NCBI GenBank assembly: GCA_036924285.1
Contig: JAYKYS010000010.1
Location: 19,009,001 to 19,073,000, forward strand
From: Asterella californica
Taxonomy: Eukaryota > Streptophyta > Marchantiopsida > Marchantiales > Aytoniaceae
Direction: 5' to 3'
Length of the DNA: 64,000 nucleotides
The position numbers were made by a program, and so were the translations under genes. The notes under the pieces are model-generated. The model was not told the DNA's origin, did not search any database, and saw nothing but the letters and a program-made list of their open reading frames with translations. Below, in pieces: positions 38,327 through 47,863 of the stretch. Position 1 is the stretch's first letter, and every line of letters begins with the position of its first letter.

Positions 38327-39242
38327 TGTAACGACCTATGTTACACATAGGAAGTTTGTCTATTAGTAAGGTGTTTAGTTCTAACTAAGTGTTGAGAATG
38401 TTTATTTGCTGCCAAAGTACTTTTAGGAGATATCAAGTTAGTCATGACTAGCTAAAAGTTAGTTATGGTTAAACTTAGCTGTACTTTTGGCAGAATTCAG
38501 ATATTTGCTAAAGAGTGAGCACTACTATCTTGTCATCTTGTCTAAAAGGTAGAAAGGGGGTGGAAAGTATCCCTTATCTCCTTTTTGACTTGATATTAGT
38601 GGTTGGATTAAAGTTGTGGACTTTGTGGGCATTAAAAACAAGAAGAGATTCCACATGTTTCCTTTTTAGTGGGTCCTAGTGTAGAGGGGGGGTGGAAATT
38701 CGAGATTCCTTGAGAATATTCCAGAATCCTTCTAGAAGTTGTTGACTTTGAAGGAATAAGCCCATGTGAAAAGGTAAAAAGCCCATGTGATCAATGCTTT
38801 TACCTTAAGTAATATCTTAGTAAAACTCGGTAAAAGTAGTTACGGCTGAGTTACCGGAGGGTACCAAAGTAAAAACCTAGAATGTATAAATAGAGGAGTA
38901 GAGAAGAGCTCCTCATCCTTGTTTTCACATTGTCGTAATGACAACTTGAGTAATATAGAGAGTGTGGGACATTTTTAGCATGTGAGAACTTGAGAGACGT
39001 CGTTAGAATGGAGGATTTTAGTGGATGAGATTATGGAGATTTTAGTTGATAAGTTTGTGGGTGTATGAATGAGAGTGAACTTAGCATTTTTCCCTTCAAG
39101 ATTCATGGTGTGCTTCCATCAAAGCCATCAGAGGTGACCCCTGAGTGAGAGACAGGCCCGACAGTTGCAGATTCGTGGATGACGATCGTGGAGGTTAAGA
39201 GATCGGGGGGTAGTTGATCGTTAGGACCGCGGAGGGTTTACA
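38327..39242 (+). repeat. 5' LTR of element 1
   Basis: 916 bp, TGTAACGACC to GGGTTTACA, with an imperfect inverted terminus (TGTAA/TTACA). It begins with a short hairpin (CCTATGTTACACATAGG). A TATAAATA box at 38885-38892 puts the likely transcription start near 38915, so U3 is about 590 bp. Confidence 0.95.
38885..38892 (+). promoter_or_regulatory. LTR TATA box
   Basis: TATAAATA about 558 bp into the LTR. The same box is present in all full LTRs here (46734, 63051, and inverted at 49241 and 57276). Confidence 0.7.
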
Positions 39243-39246
39243 TTTT

Positions 39247-39264
39247 TGGTTCCGTTGCCGGGAC
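39247..39264 (+). other. Primer-binding site, tRNA-Asp-like
   Basis: TGGTTCCGTTGCCGGGAC begins four T residues after the LTR. Athila/Tat-type plant elements commonly use TGGCGCCGTTGCCGGG, complementary to tRNA-Asp. Here the third codon-like group is TTC rather than CGC, so the priming tRNA should end GGAACCA. Element 3 has the same site and element 2 one change (GTCGCC). Confidence 0.75.
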
Positions 39265-40129
39265 CTCACTTGAAGGGATCGTTGAACGATGTTTAGAGTT
39301 CAGTTCTACATTCGTCAAAAGGAGATTATGAGAGAGCACATGGAGAGAACGTTGGGAGGAGAGAGAGCTAACGCGATGTTAGCAACGTTAGAACCTTTCG
39401 TGTATCCCGTAGTGATATATGACGCGTTCGAAGTCATTCTTTACATCTTGTTCACTTAGAAAGGGTTTGAAGAGAGTTGAAAGAGGGTGCAACAAGAGTT
39501 GTAGAGAAAGGAGGAGAGAAAAGTTATTAGAGGAGAGAAATTTGTGAGCTTAAGAATTCTGCTCTCTGGAAAATTTGTACAGTCGCTGTCAACTTTTCTG
39601 TGAATTTTATTTTCCTGAGAAACTTTCCAATATTTTAGAGTGGCTGATAAGCTATCTAGGACAACAGAAATCAGGAGAAAAGATGGTCTAGAGAGGGAGC
39701 AATGAATTTTCAAAGTTGAGGGGTTTATTCAAGAGAGTTGAGGAATTTTGTTCTCTGGAAAAAGTTTACAGTCAGTGTCAGATTTTCTGTGAATTTTATT
39801 TTCCTGAGAAACTTTCCAGTGTTTCAGCTTGCCTGATAAGCTATCAGAGGAAAAAGAAATCATGAGAAGATGAGGTCTGAAGAAGGAGAAAGGATTTTTC
39901 AAAGTGGAGGGGGTTGACAACCATGAGGGAAGTGAAAATATACAAATTTCAGTTCTCTGAAATTTTGTACAGTCATCACCATCTCTTCTGATTAGGGAAG
40001 TTTCTGTTGAAACTTCATGATTTAGTAGCTTGGAGGTTGAGCTACTGGAGACCACAAAAATCTTGGAGAGATCTCTTACCAACTAAGAGATATACGTTTC
40101 GGCATACAAGGAGGTCTTGAAGATACTTC
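39265..40129 (+). repeat. Leader of element 1 with 189-bp tandem repeats
   Basis: Two good units, recognised by GAATTTTATTTTCCTGAGAA at 39602 and 39791, and a degenerate third from about 39944. Each unit contains TTCTCTGGAAAA...ACAGTC and a stem-like TTTTCTGTGAATTTTATTTTCC stretch. Element 2 and its partial copy carry three good units, so the number varies between copies. A packaging or translation-control role for the RNA is possible but not shown. Confidence 0.8.
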
Positions 40130-40447
40130 ATGGGGAATCCAGTTCGGGTGCCGAGGTGGAAGAAGAGACGTTTAGGAGTTCGAACGGAGTCGGAGAAGCC
40201 AAAGTTAAGTGTAGATGAGTTGCGAACACTTATCTATACTACTTGGGGTGCCCTCTTTACCCTATACCAAGAAGCTTCCGCGACCATGGGCGCAGATTTG
40301 AAGAAAGTCGAGATGAAAGCATCATTCACTGTGGAGGCCACGAATGCTCCTGGTGAAGTAGAGTTGGATCCTTATAAGAGTGAGTTCAAGATGTCTGTTG
40401 TGATGAGTACAAACGAGGGTGATGAGGATCATATCTTCGATAGTTAA
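40130..40447 (+). CDS. Element 1 ORF-A, 105 residues, unknown function
   Basis: I do not recognise the family. The protein has a basic start (VPRWKKRRLGVR), a central KLSVDELRTLIYTTWGALFT that could form a helix, and an acidic end (STNEGDEDHIFDS). There is no signal peptide or membrane segment. It lies between the leader repeats and ORF-B on the same strand as Gag-Pol. The predicted protein is identical in all three copies in this window (also 47499-47816 and 55534-55851). The copies are too similar in DNA to prove selection. It could be a small accessory protein or a piece of an alternative Gag. Confidence 0.6.
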   Translation: MGNPVRVPRWKKRRLGVRTESEKPKLSVDELRTLIYTTWGALFTLYQEASATMGADLKKVEMKASFTVEATNAPGEVELDPYKSEFKMSVVMSTNEGDEDHIFDS

Positions 40448-40570
40448 TTTTAGAGTGGATTTTATTTCGTGTATAGCATGTATAATACACGATTTCTAAT
40501 ATAAAGCTCGGAAGAGTTAAGAAAGTGATGTAGAATTATTTTCCTCTACGATATTTTGTCCAATTAATGG

Positions 40571-41062
40571 TTGAGAAGGTGCAACATGAGTGGAAGTTCG
40601 AAAGATTGGAAAGTTAGACTTAGAAACCTTCCTCAAGGTTTAGATGTCATAGTAAGCGTCGGAGAGAGCTCGAAAGAGGTTATCGTTGAGTTTGAGAACC
40701 CTAGTGCAAAACCTCAAGTAGAATCTCCGAGAAGAAGAGTAGAAACAGACTTGTGGTGTTATTTCTGTAGAGGGTTGGGACATAAAGTAGTGAATTGTCC
40801 AACTAGAATCAGAACCGAGAGAGCTAAAGGGAAGCGGGAGTTTACTGATTTAAGTCTTCGAGTGGGTCCATCGTCACCAGCGCCAATTCATCTTCTAGGC
40901 GAAGATCCTTGTCCAAGTTGTGGAGTGGGTGATCTATCAAGAGGACACAAGTGTGTCGATGTGGCCGCCCTACTTACGTCAGTAGTCGAGAAGTTGGACG
41001 AGACTCAAAGAGCTGAGACGGAGAAGTTGTCGACTTCAAAAGAGGACTCGGTTGAGTTGTGA
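40571..41062 (+). CDS. Element 1 ORF-B, 163 residues, zinc-knuckle protein
   Basis: The middle carries a canonical CX2CX4HX4C knuckle (CYFCRGLGHKVVNC, about residues 58-71), preceded by an arginine-rich patch (SPRRRVETD) and followed by basic residues (RIRTERAKGKR). A second cysteine cluster (CPSCGVGDLSRGHKC, about residues 113-127) follows. Such knuckles bind nucleic acid in Gag nucleocapsids, but Gag-Pol downstream has its own, so this is an additional nucleic-acid-binding candidate. Its TGA overlaps the ATG of ORF-C (TGATG). Element 2 encodes the same protein with one visible change, V161A. Confidence 0.7.
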   Translation: MRRCNMSGSSKDWKVRLRNLPQGLDVIVSVGESSKEVIVEFENPSAKPQVESPRRRVETDLWCYFCRGLGHKVVNCPTRIRTERAKGKREFTDLSLRVGPSSPAPIHLLGEDPCPSCGVGDLSRGHKCVDVAALLTSVVEKLDETQRAETEKLSTSKEDSVEL

Positions 41063-41226
41063 TGGAGATCGTCATTCGAATGGTGGAGAAGGCGGTGATG
41101 CGACTCAGACTCATGATTACCTTGGGAGAAGAGATGGCACAAGAGGTGTTGTTACAACCATTTCCTTTCATTTTACCTATGGTAGATTATTCGCGAATGG
41201 AATTAGTGATGTTCGTACTCTTTTAG
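41062..41226 (+). CDS. Element 1 ORF-C, 54 residues, overlaps ORF-B stop
   Basis: The ATG at 41062-41064 shares its A with the TGA of ORF-B. The product is short and methionine-rich (MRLRLMITLGEEMAQEVL), with a hydrophobic end. It ends 49 bp before the Gag-Pol ATG. Element 2 has the same frame at 54755-54919 with one visible substitution. It may be a reinitiation peptide, an unspliced relic or chance. Confidence 0.35.
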   Translation: MEIVIRMVEKAVMRLRLMITLGEEMAQEVLLQPFPFILPMVDYSRMELVMFVLF

Positions 41227-41275
41227 CGAGTAGTTATTGCACGACGATTAGAAGAGTAGAAAGAGTAGTTACAAG

Positions 41276-44200
41276 ATGGGAAAGCTACCCGTGTTTCATG
41301 GGAAGGACAATGAAGATGTAGAACCGTTTGTTCGAGACTTCAAAAGAGGTTGCATCGGAAACAACGTGAGAAGGAAGGAAGAATGGGTGTTGTTACTGCC
41401 AGAGTTTTTAGAAGATTTTGCTCTTACGTGGTATGAAGACCGAGTGAAGAGCCACACACCTGGTGCAGTTGAAGACACATGGGAGACGTTGAGTAATGCA
41501 CTCATCGAAGAATTTCTCCCAGAAGAGAGTTATGAGAAGCTCATGGTGGAGCTTACTCATTTGAGGCAACGGGACGACGAGAAAGTTCGGCAGTATGCCG
41601 AAAGGGTGGATAAGTTGGAGCAACGGTTTCGGACGGTCTTACGGAAGAGTGGAGACAATGTGGAGTTAACGATGGCGGAGATTGGAGCAGTGTTGACCAA
41701 GAACTTGGTGGGAGGGTTGAGGCCTTCAATTCGAACCCAAGTGAGGTACGAGAAGCCAGCAACCAAAGCGGAGGCTATCAAGATAGCGACAAATATGGAA
41801 GAGAGTTTGGATGAAGGAGATATCATCCAACCTCATCATGCTGCTCTGGTGTCAACTCCGATTCCTGGTGTAGTCACAACGATCGCACCTGCACCATCAC
41901 AATTGGTGATTGCTTCAACGTCAGCTCCTACTCCAACGGTGGTGTCAAGACCGGTTGTCCCAACAACGATGTCTACTGCCACCTCTGATTTTCATGCCGA
42001 GCTGAAGAGCATCACCGATACTCTTGCGGATCTCAAGATAAACGTGGTACAGTTACGAGAATGGAGGAACAAAGGTGGAGGAGGAGGTCAAAGAGGTTAC
42101 GACAACAATCCCAACCGAGGAAATCAAGGTAACTTTGGAGGTAACCAAGGTAACTTTGGAGGAATCACTTGTTGGACGTGTGGAGGTTCTCATTTCCAGC
42201 GAAATTGTCCTAACAACGGAGCAAGAGGTGCCGAAGCGGTTAGAATGAATGTGGGTGGAGGAAATCCATCACAAGGACGAGACAAGGGGGTGGCTACTAT
42301 CGATGTCGTGCGAGATCCCATCTACGAGAAAGGAGAGAGTTCAAACTCTTCTCATGCACCGGTGGAGCTTTTAGCTCAAGAAAGGAAAAGAACTCGATTT
42401 TCTGATGAACCGGTTTTCATGGAGGAGTCAGCAAGTAGAAGTACTCGTTCGAGTAATGTTTCGAGTACACCAAGGGAGCCAAGAAGGAAGCTGGGGATGG
42501 CGGATTTCACCATTTCATCTTCCCAAGCGGGATATGATGTGGTTGAAGATGTGGGTGCTCAGAAAGCCAACATCACTGTTGGACAACTGATTGCACTTAA
42601 TCCTAGCTTACGAAGGGAACTCAGAGGAGGACTGAGTTCGAAGAGAAACAAGAAGAAGAAACCCAAGAGCAAGACATCAAAGTCAGTGGGAGTTGGTGTG
42701 GTGGATGTGCATGCTTCAGAGGTATGCACTAGGGCTTCAAAGATTGAAGTCCGGTTGAATGGTCACTACGTCTCTGACGTATTGGTGGATGGAGGGTCGG
42801 CTGTAAACGCCATATCGGAGAGGTTGATGAAGAAGTTGAGGATGGAACCAACTCGCCCGGCTAGCATTGTTGTGGGGATGGCTAACAAGCAACGGGTAAG
42901 ACCTCTTGGTGTGTTAGAGAAGGTGGTCGTGTCTGTGATGGGAGTTCAAACATTGATGTCCTTTCAAGTGTTAAAGGACTCTAGTTATGATTTGCTCCTA
43001 GGTAGGCCTTGGTTGAGAGCTGTGCGCACCACTGATAGGTGGCACAAGGGATATTTACGGATTGGGCCTAGAGATCATAGAGTGATAGTTCCTCTCTCGG
43101 GTGTTGGAGTTGTGACTTCTGACTCTGATAGACCCACTAGTGACTACTGGGAATCTGATACGGAGGATGATCAGAGTGCATCAGAAGTAGATACCGGAGA
43201 TTCTTACGATCAAGAATCCTCGTCTGAGGACGAAGGATGTGGTCGAGATGAATCATTACATCAGCTTAGTGCTATTGACTTGTTGCCTCGACCAGCAGTG
43301 GAGAAAGATCCTGACAAAGAAGAGTTGAGTGAGGCAGAGATTGTGAGAAGACTCTCTACCTTGAAGTTTGGTATCAATGTCACTCAAGAGGAGAAAAGTA
43401 GATTCCTAGATATATTTCGAAAATATATCCATGTGTTTGCTTTCAGCTACAAGGATTTGAAGGAGGTGACTCTCGAGACTCATCGAATCGAATTGGAGGA
43501 GCACGCAAGACCAGTTCGACAGAAGCAGAGAAGGGTCAATCCCACAACGGCAATGATGGTCAAGGAGGAGATAGACAAGTTGAAGGAGGCGAGTTTCATC
43601 TATGAGATGGAGAACTCAGAATGGGTTTCACCCATTGTGATTGTCAAGAAGAAGAATGGTAAGCTGCGAGTGTGCATAGACTATAAGAAGCTGAATGCAG
43701 TTACCAAGAAGGACTATTATCCTCTACCATTTATAGATGAGATTTTGGAGGAAGTTGCCGGTCATGAGTGGTACAGCTTTGGTGATGGTTATAGTGGATA
43801 CAACCAGATCAAGATAGCACAGGAGTACCAGCAGTTGACTACTTTCACTACTCCTTGGGGAACATTTGCATTTCGAGTGATGCCATTCGGACTGTGTAAT
43901 GCTCCGGCCACGTTTCAGAGGTTCATGAACAAGGTGTTCGAACCATTCATAGGAAAGTTTGTTCGTGATTTCATTGATGATTTCTGTGTGTACGGAAGAA
44001 AGGAGGACCACTTTGATCATGTGATCAAAGTTCTGCAGCGGTTGGAGCAAGCTAACGCTTCTCTGAATCCAGAGAAGTGCATCTTTGGCTGCGAAGAAGG
44101 TCTGCTGTTAGGGCACATCATTTCCAAGAATGGGATTGCGGTAGATCCTGAGAAGGTGAAGAAGATTGTGGATCTTCCATTTCCGATCAACTTGACAAAG

Positions 44201-46162
44201 TTGAGGCAGTTTCTTGGCATGGTTGGATATTATCGTAGGTTTGTCTTTTCCTTCTCAAACAAAGCAATAGCTTTGACTATGTACATGAAGAAGGGAGTTG
44301 ATTTTGACTTGATAGTGCATGATCAGAAGGCAAAGGAAGCATTTGAGGAGCTGAAAAAGGCATTGGTGACAGCTCCTATACTTGCTAAACCTGAGTGGAG
44401 TAAAGCATTTATTCTGTATACGGATGCCTCCAATGTAGCAATCGGATGTACATTAAGTCAGCTAGATGGAGATGGGCATGATCATCCTATAGCTTATGCT
44501 AGTAGGCAGATGGTTCCAGCGGAGAAGAATTACTCCGTGACTGAACGAGAAGGATTAGCGGTGATCTTTGGATTGAAGAAATTCCGACATTACTTGCTAG
44601 GAGGGAAATTTTCCATAGTCACAGATCACAAGGCTTTAAAGTATATCTTTAATAAGCCTAATGCCGAAGGTCGTATTGCTCGTTGGAAGATCCTTCTAAC
44701 AGAATACGATTATGTGATCGAAGATAGACCAGGGAAAAAGCATGCGAATGCTGATCTTTTGTCGAGGGCTTATGATGATGAGGGAGAAGAACCATTTGAC
44801 GATTCGTTTCCAGACGAACATCTGATGACCATCACAAGCATTGAGGAGATACCGGACGAGTATAAGGAAATCTGGAGTTTCCTTGCAGATGGCTCTTTTC
44901 CGGAAGGTATGCATACCCGAGAACGTAACGCGTTGATCAAGAGATGCAAACCTTACACCATAGTAGAGGGAATTTTGTTTCATCAAGGAGCAGATGGGTT
45001 ACTAAGGAGAGCAGTTGGTCAGAAGGAGACATTCAAGCTAATGCACGAGTTTCACGACGGAACTGTTTGCGGAGGTCACTTTGCTGGTAAGATAACAGCC
45101 TTCAAGATTTTGGATGCGGGTTATCACTGGAGAGGGATTTTCAAAGAGTGTTTAGACTATTGCAAAACTTGCGACGTATGTCAAGCATTTGCTCTGAAGT
45201 CTACTAGAACACCTCCGTTAAGATCAATTCCCGTGTTAGGACCATTTGAGAAGTGGGGTATTGACTTTGTAGGTCCTCTTAATAAGACACCTCGAGGCAA
45301 TAGATACATTGTAGTCGCCACTGACTATTGTACCAAGTGGGTAGAGGCTAGACCTTTGAGAGAGACCAATGAAACAGAAGTCGGTAGATTCTTATGGGAG
45401 AGGATCATCACAAGATTTGGATGTCCGTTAGAGTTGGTCTCAGATAGAGGAGGAGAGTTTGTAGGGAGCATGACTACTGCTATGCTACAACACTTTTCTA
45501 TCAAGCCACGAGTAACGACCTCATACAAACCAAATGCTAATGGTCTTGCGGAGAAGACCAATCTTACACTTTGTATGATGCTCGCCAAAGATGCTGGTGT
45601 TGAGACTGCGAAACATACTTGGGATAAGAGACTACATGCCATCTTATGGGAGTATCGAACGACAACAAAGACTTCTACTGGGTACTCCCCATTTCGACTG
45701 GTTTATGGAGTGGAGTCCAAGTTGCCGATCCAATTCGAATTGGATACTTTTCAAACTATTCAACGGAAGTTGAAGAGGTCGAGAGGAGAAGACGTGGTCA
45801 GATCAAGAAGGGAGCAACTCATGGAGTTGGAAGAGACCCGAGCGGTAGCAATGATCCGGATGGAACGAGCTCAGGCGTATCAAAAGAAGAGTTACGACAA
45901 ACGGTTGGGCAAGAGGGAGGTAAAACCTTTTCAAGTCGGAGATTGGGTTATGTTGTATGATGCTATCAGATTCAAGAGGGCTAGGAAGAAGTTTCTTCCG
46001 AGATATTTTGGTCCTTTTGTTGTAGATAAGGTGTGGAGCAACTTCACATATGACCTTCAGGAGCTGGGAGGAAGGAGATTCGATCGGGTCAACCATGACA
46101 AGTTGAAGTTGTTTCATCGACGGAAGTTCTCTCTTCACTCCGAGGACGGAGCGAAAATTTAG
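41276..46162 (+). CDS. Element 1 Gag-Pol polyprotein, Ty3 type
   Basis: 1,628 residues, uninterrupted. Order: Gag domain (about 1-160), glycine/asparagine-rich linker, a zinc knuckle of spacing CX2CX3HX4C (C299, C302, H306, C311), aspartic protease with D505 in VDGGSAVN, reverse transcriptase (about 735-930) with FIDD at 899-902, RNase H (D1050 in YTDAS; TDHKAL downstream), integrase zinc region (H1257/H1260 to C1299/C1302) and the catalytic D1330, D1390 and E1426 (spacing D-35-E). It ends in a GPF-type C-terminal module without a chromodomain. The order protease-RT-RNase H-integrase defines Ty3. Single-frame Gag-Pol needs no frameshift. The start is the ATG before GKLPVFHGKDNEDV, the usual Gag opening. 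Confidence 0.95.
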   Translation: MGKLPVFHGKDNEDVEPFVRDFKRGCIGNNVRRKEEWVLLLPEFLEDFALTWYEDRVKSHTPGAVEDTWETLSNALIEEFLPEESYEKLMVELTHLRQRDDEKVRQYAERVDKLEQRFRTVLRKSGDNVELTMAEIGAVLTKNLVGGLRPSIRTQVRYEKPATKAEAIKIATNMEESLDEGDIIQPHHAALVSTPIPGVVTTIAPAPSQLVIASTSAPTPTVVSRPVVPTTMSTATSDFHAELKSITDTLADLKINVVQLREWRNKGGGGGQRGYDNNPNRGNQGNFGGNQGNFGGITCWTCGGSHFQRNCPNNGARGAEAVRMNVGGGNPSQGRDKGVATIDVVRDPIYEKGESSNSSHAPVELLAQERKRTRFSDEPVFMEESASRSTRSSNVSSTPREPRRKLGMADFTISSSQAGYDVVEDVGAQKANITVGQLIALNPSLRRELRGGLSSKRNKKKKPKSKTSKSVGVGVVDVHASEVCTRASKIEVRLNGHYVSDVLVDGGSAVNAISERLMKKLRMEPTRPASIVVGMANKQRVRPLGVLEKVVVSVMGVQTLMSFQVLKDSSYDLLLGRPWLRAVRTTDRWHKGYLRIGPRDHRVIVPLSGVGVVTSDSDRPTSDYWESDTEDDQSASEVDTGDSYDQESSSEDEGCGRDESLHQLSAIDLLPRPAVEKDPDKEELSEAEIVRRLSTLKFGINVTQEEKSRFLDIFRKYIHVFAFSYKDLKEVTLETHRIELEEHARPVRQKQRRVNPTTAMMVKEEIDKLKEASFIYEMENSEWVSPIVIVKKKNGKLRVCIDYKKLNAVTKKDYYPLPFIDEILEEVAGHEWYSFGDGYSGYNQIKIAQEYQQLTTFTTPWGTFAFRVMPFGLCNAPATFQRFMNKVFEPFIGKFVRDFIDDFCVYGRKEDHFDHVIKVLQRLEQANASLNPEKCIFGCEEGLLLGHIISKNGIAVDPEKVKKIVDLPFPINLTKLRQFLGMVGYYRRFVFSFSNKAIALTMYMKKGVDFDLIVHDQKAKEAFEELKKALVTAPILAKPEWSKAFILYTDASNVAIGCTLSQLDGDGHDHPIAYASRQMVPAEKNYSVTEREGLAVIFGLKKFRHYLLGGKFSIVTDHKALKYIFNKPNAEGRIARWKILLTEYDYVIEDRPGKKHANADLLSRAYDDEGEEPFDDSFPDEHLMTITSIEEIPDEYKEIWSFLADGSFPEGMHTRERNALIKRCKPYTIVEGILFHQGADGLLRRAVGQKETFKLMHEFHDGTVCGGHFAGKITAFKILDAGYHWRGIFKECLDYCKTCDVCQAFALKSTRTPPLRSIPVLGPFEKWGIDFVGPLNKTPRGNRYIVVATDYCTKWVEARPLRETNETEVGRFLWERIITRFGCPLELVSDRGGEFVGSMTTAMLQHFSIKPRVTTSYKPNANGLAEKTNLTLCMMLAKDAGVETAKHTWDKRLHAILWEYRTTTKTSTGYSPFRLVYGVESKLPIQFELDTFQTIQRKLKRSRGEDVVRSRREQLMELEETRAVAMIRMERAQAYQKKSYDKRLGKREVKPFQVGDWVMLYDAIRFKRARKKFLPRYFGPFVVDKVWSNFTYDLQELGGRRFDRVNHDKLKLFHRRKFSLHSEDGAKI

Positions 46163-46165
46163 TCC

Positions 46166-46175
46166 GGGGGTAAAA
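46166..46175 (+). other. Polypurine tract of element 1
   Basis: GGGGGTAAAA directly precedes the 3' LTR. It is the same, inverted, at 49806-49815 in element 2. Confidence 0.7.
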
Positions 46176-47007
46176 TGTAACGACCTATGTTACACATAGG
46201 AAGTTTGTCTATTAGTAAGGTGTTTAGTTCTAACTAAGTGTTGAGAATGTTTATTTGCTGCCAAAGTACTTTTAGGAGATATCAAGTTAGTCATGACTAG
46301 CTAAAAGTTAGTTATGGTTAAACTTAGCTGTACTTTTGGCAGAATTCAGATATTTGCTAAAGAGTGAGCACTACTATCTTGTCATCTTGTCTAAAAGGTA
46401 GAAAGGGGGTGGAAAGTATCCCTTATCTCCTTTTTGACTTGATATTAGTGGTTGGATTAAAGTTGTGGACTTTGTGGGCATTAAAAACAAGAAGAGATTC
46501 CACATGTTTCCTTTTTAGTGGGTCCTAGTGTAGAGGGGGGGTGGAAATTCGAGATTCCTTGAGAATATTCCAGAATCCTTCTAGAAGTTGTTGACTTTGA
46601 AGGAATAAGCCCATGTGAAAAGGTAAAAAGCCCATGTGATCAATGCTTTTACCTTAAGTAATATCTTAGTAAAACTCGGTAAAAGTAGTTACGGCTGAGT
46701 TACCGGAGGGTACCAAAGTAAAAACCTAGAATGTATAAATAGAGGAGTAGAGAAGAGCTCCTCATCCTTGTTTTCACATTGTCGTAATGACAACTTGAGT
46801 AATATAGAGAGTGTGGGACATTTTTAGCATGTGAGAACTTGAGAGACGTCGTTAGAATGGAAGATTTTAGTGGATGAGATTATGGAGATTTTAGTTGATA
46901 AGTTTGTGGGTGTATGAATGAGAGTGAACTTAGCATTTTTCCCTTCAAGATTCATGGTGTGCTTCCATCAAAGCCATCAGAGGTGACCCCTGAGTGAGAG
47001 ACAGGCC
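46176..47007 (+). repeat. 3' LTR of element 1, left part
   Basis: The first 832 bp of the LTR, ending GACAGGCC, where the nested unit begins. One difference from the 5' LTR is visible (GGAAG against GGAGG near 46860). Confidence 0.95.
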
Positions 47008-47072
47008 TGTAAACCCTCCACGGTCCTATCGATCAACTACCCCCCCCGATCTCTCAACCTCCACGATCGTCA
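47008..47072 (-). repeat. Stub of a third LTR (last 65 bp)
   Basis: Contains only the LTR 3' terminus in minus orientation (TGTAAACCCTCC on the plus strand). At about 47072 it joins directly to ORF-B sequence with about one base of shared sequence, a deletion junction. Confidence 0.9.
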
Positions 47073-47375
47073 CGATGGACCCACTCGAAGACTTAAATCC
47101 GTAAACTCCCGCTTCCCTTTAGCTCTCTCGGTTCTGATTCTAGTTGGACAATTCACTACTTTATGTCCCAACCCTCTACAGAAATAACACCACAAGTCGG
47201 TTTCTACTCTTCTTCTCGGAGATTCTACTTGAGGTTTTGCACTAGGGTTCTCAAACTCAACGATAACCTCTTTCGAGCTCTCTCCGACGCTTACTATGAC
47301 ATCTAAACCTTGAGGAAGGTTTCTAAGTCTAACTTTCCAATCTTTCGAACTTCCACTCATGTTGCACCTTCTCAA
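47070..47375 (-). pseudogene. Truncated ORF-B in the partial tandem copy
   Basis: The first 101 codons of ORF-B, zinc knuckle included, are identical to the full copy. The deletion junction then creates a TGA stop. The second cysteine cluster and all of Gag-Pol are missing. Confidence 0.9.
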
Positions 47376-47498
47376 CCATTAATTGGACAAAATATCGTAG
47401 AGGAAAATAATTCTACATCACTTTCTTAACTCTTCCGAGCTTTATATTAGAAATCGTGTATTATACATGCTATACACGAAATAAAATCCACTCTAAAA

Positions 47499-47816
47499 TT
47501 AACTATCGAAGATATGATCCTCATCACCCTCGTTTGTACTCATCACAACAGACATCTTGAACTCACTCTTATAAGGATCCAACTCTACTTCACCAGGAGC
47601 ATTCGTGGCCTCCACAGTGAATGATGCTTTCATCTCGACTTTCTTCAAATCTGCGCCCATGGTCGCGGAAGCTTCTTGGTATAGGGTAAAGAGGGCACCC
47701 CAAGTAGTATAGATAAGTGTTCGCAACTCATCTACACTTAACTTTGGCTTCTCCGACTCCGTTCGAACTCCTAAACGTCTCTTCTTCCACCTCGGCACCC
47801 GAACTGGATTCCCCAT
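47499..47816 (-). CDS. ORF-A in the partial tandem copy
   Basis: A third copy of the 105-residue ORF-A, predicted protein identical to those at 40130 and 55534. It is intact but sits in a defective element. Confidence 0.55.
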   Translation of the reverse strand: MGNPVRVPRWKKRRLGVRTESEKPKLSVDELRTLIYTTWGALFTLYQEASATMGADLKKVEMKASFTVEATNAPGEVELDPYKSEFKMSVVMSTNEGDEDHIFDS

Positions 47817-47863
47817 GAAGTATCTTCAAGACCTCCTTGTATGCCGAAACGTATATCTCTTAG

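Noticed and set aside
43724..45642. Antisense frames of 65-111 codons within Gag-Pol (and mirrored in element 2)
   Set aside because: Shadows of the sense coding frame; same positions in both copies because the DNA is nearly identical.
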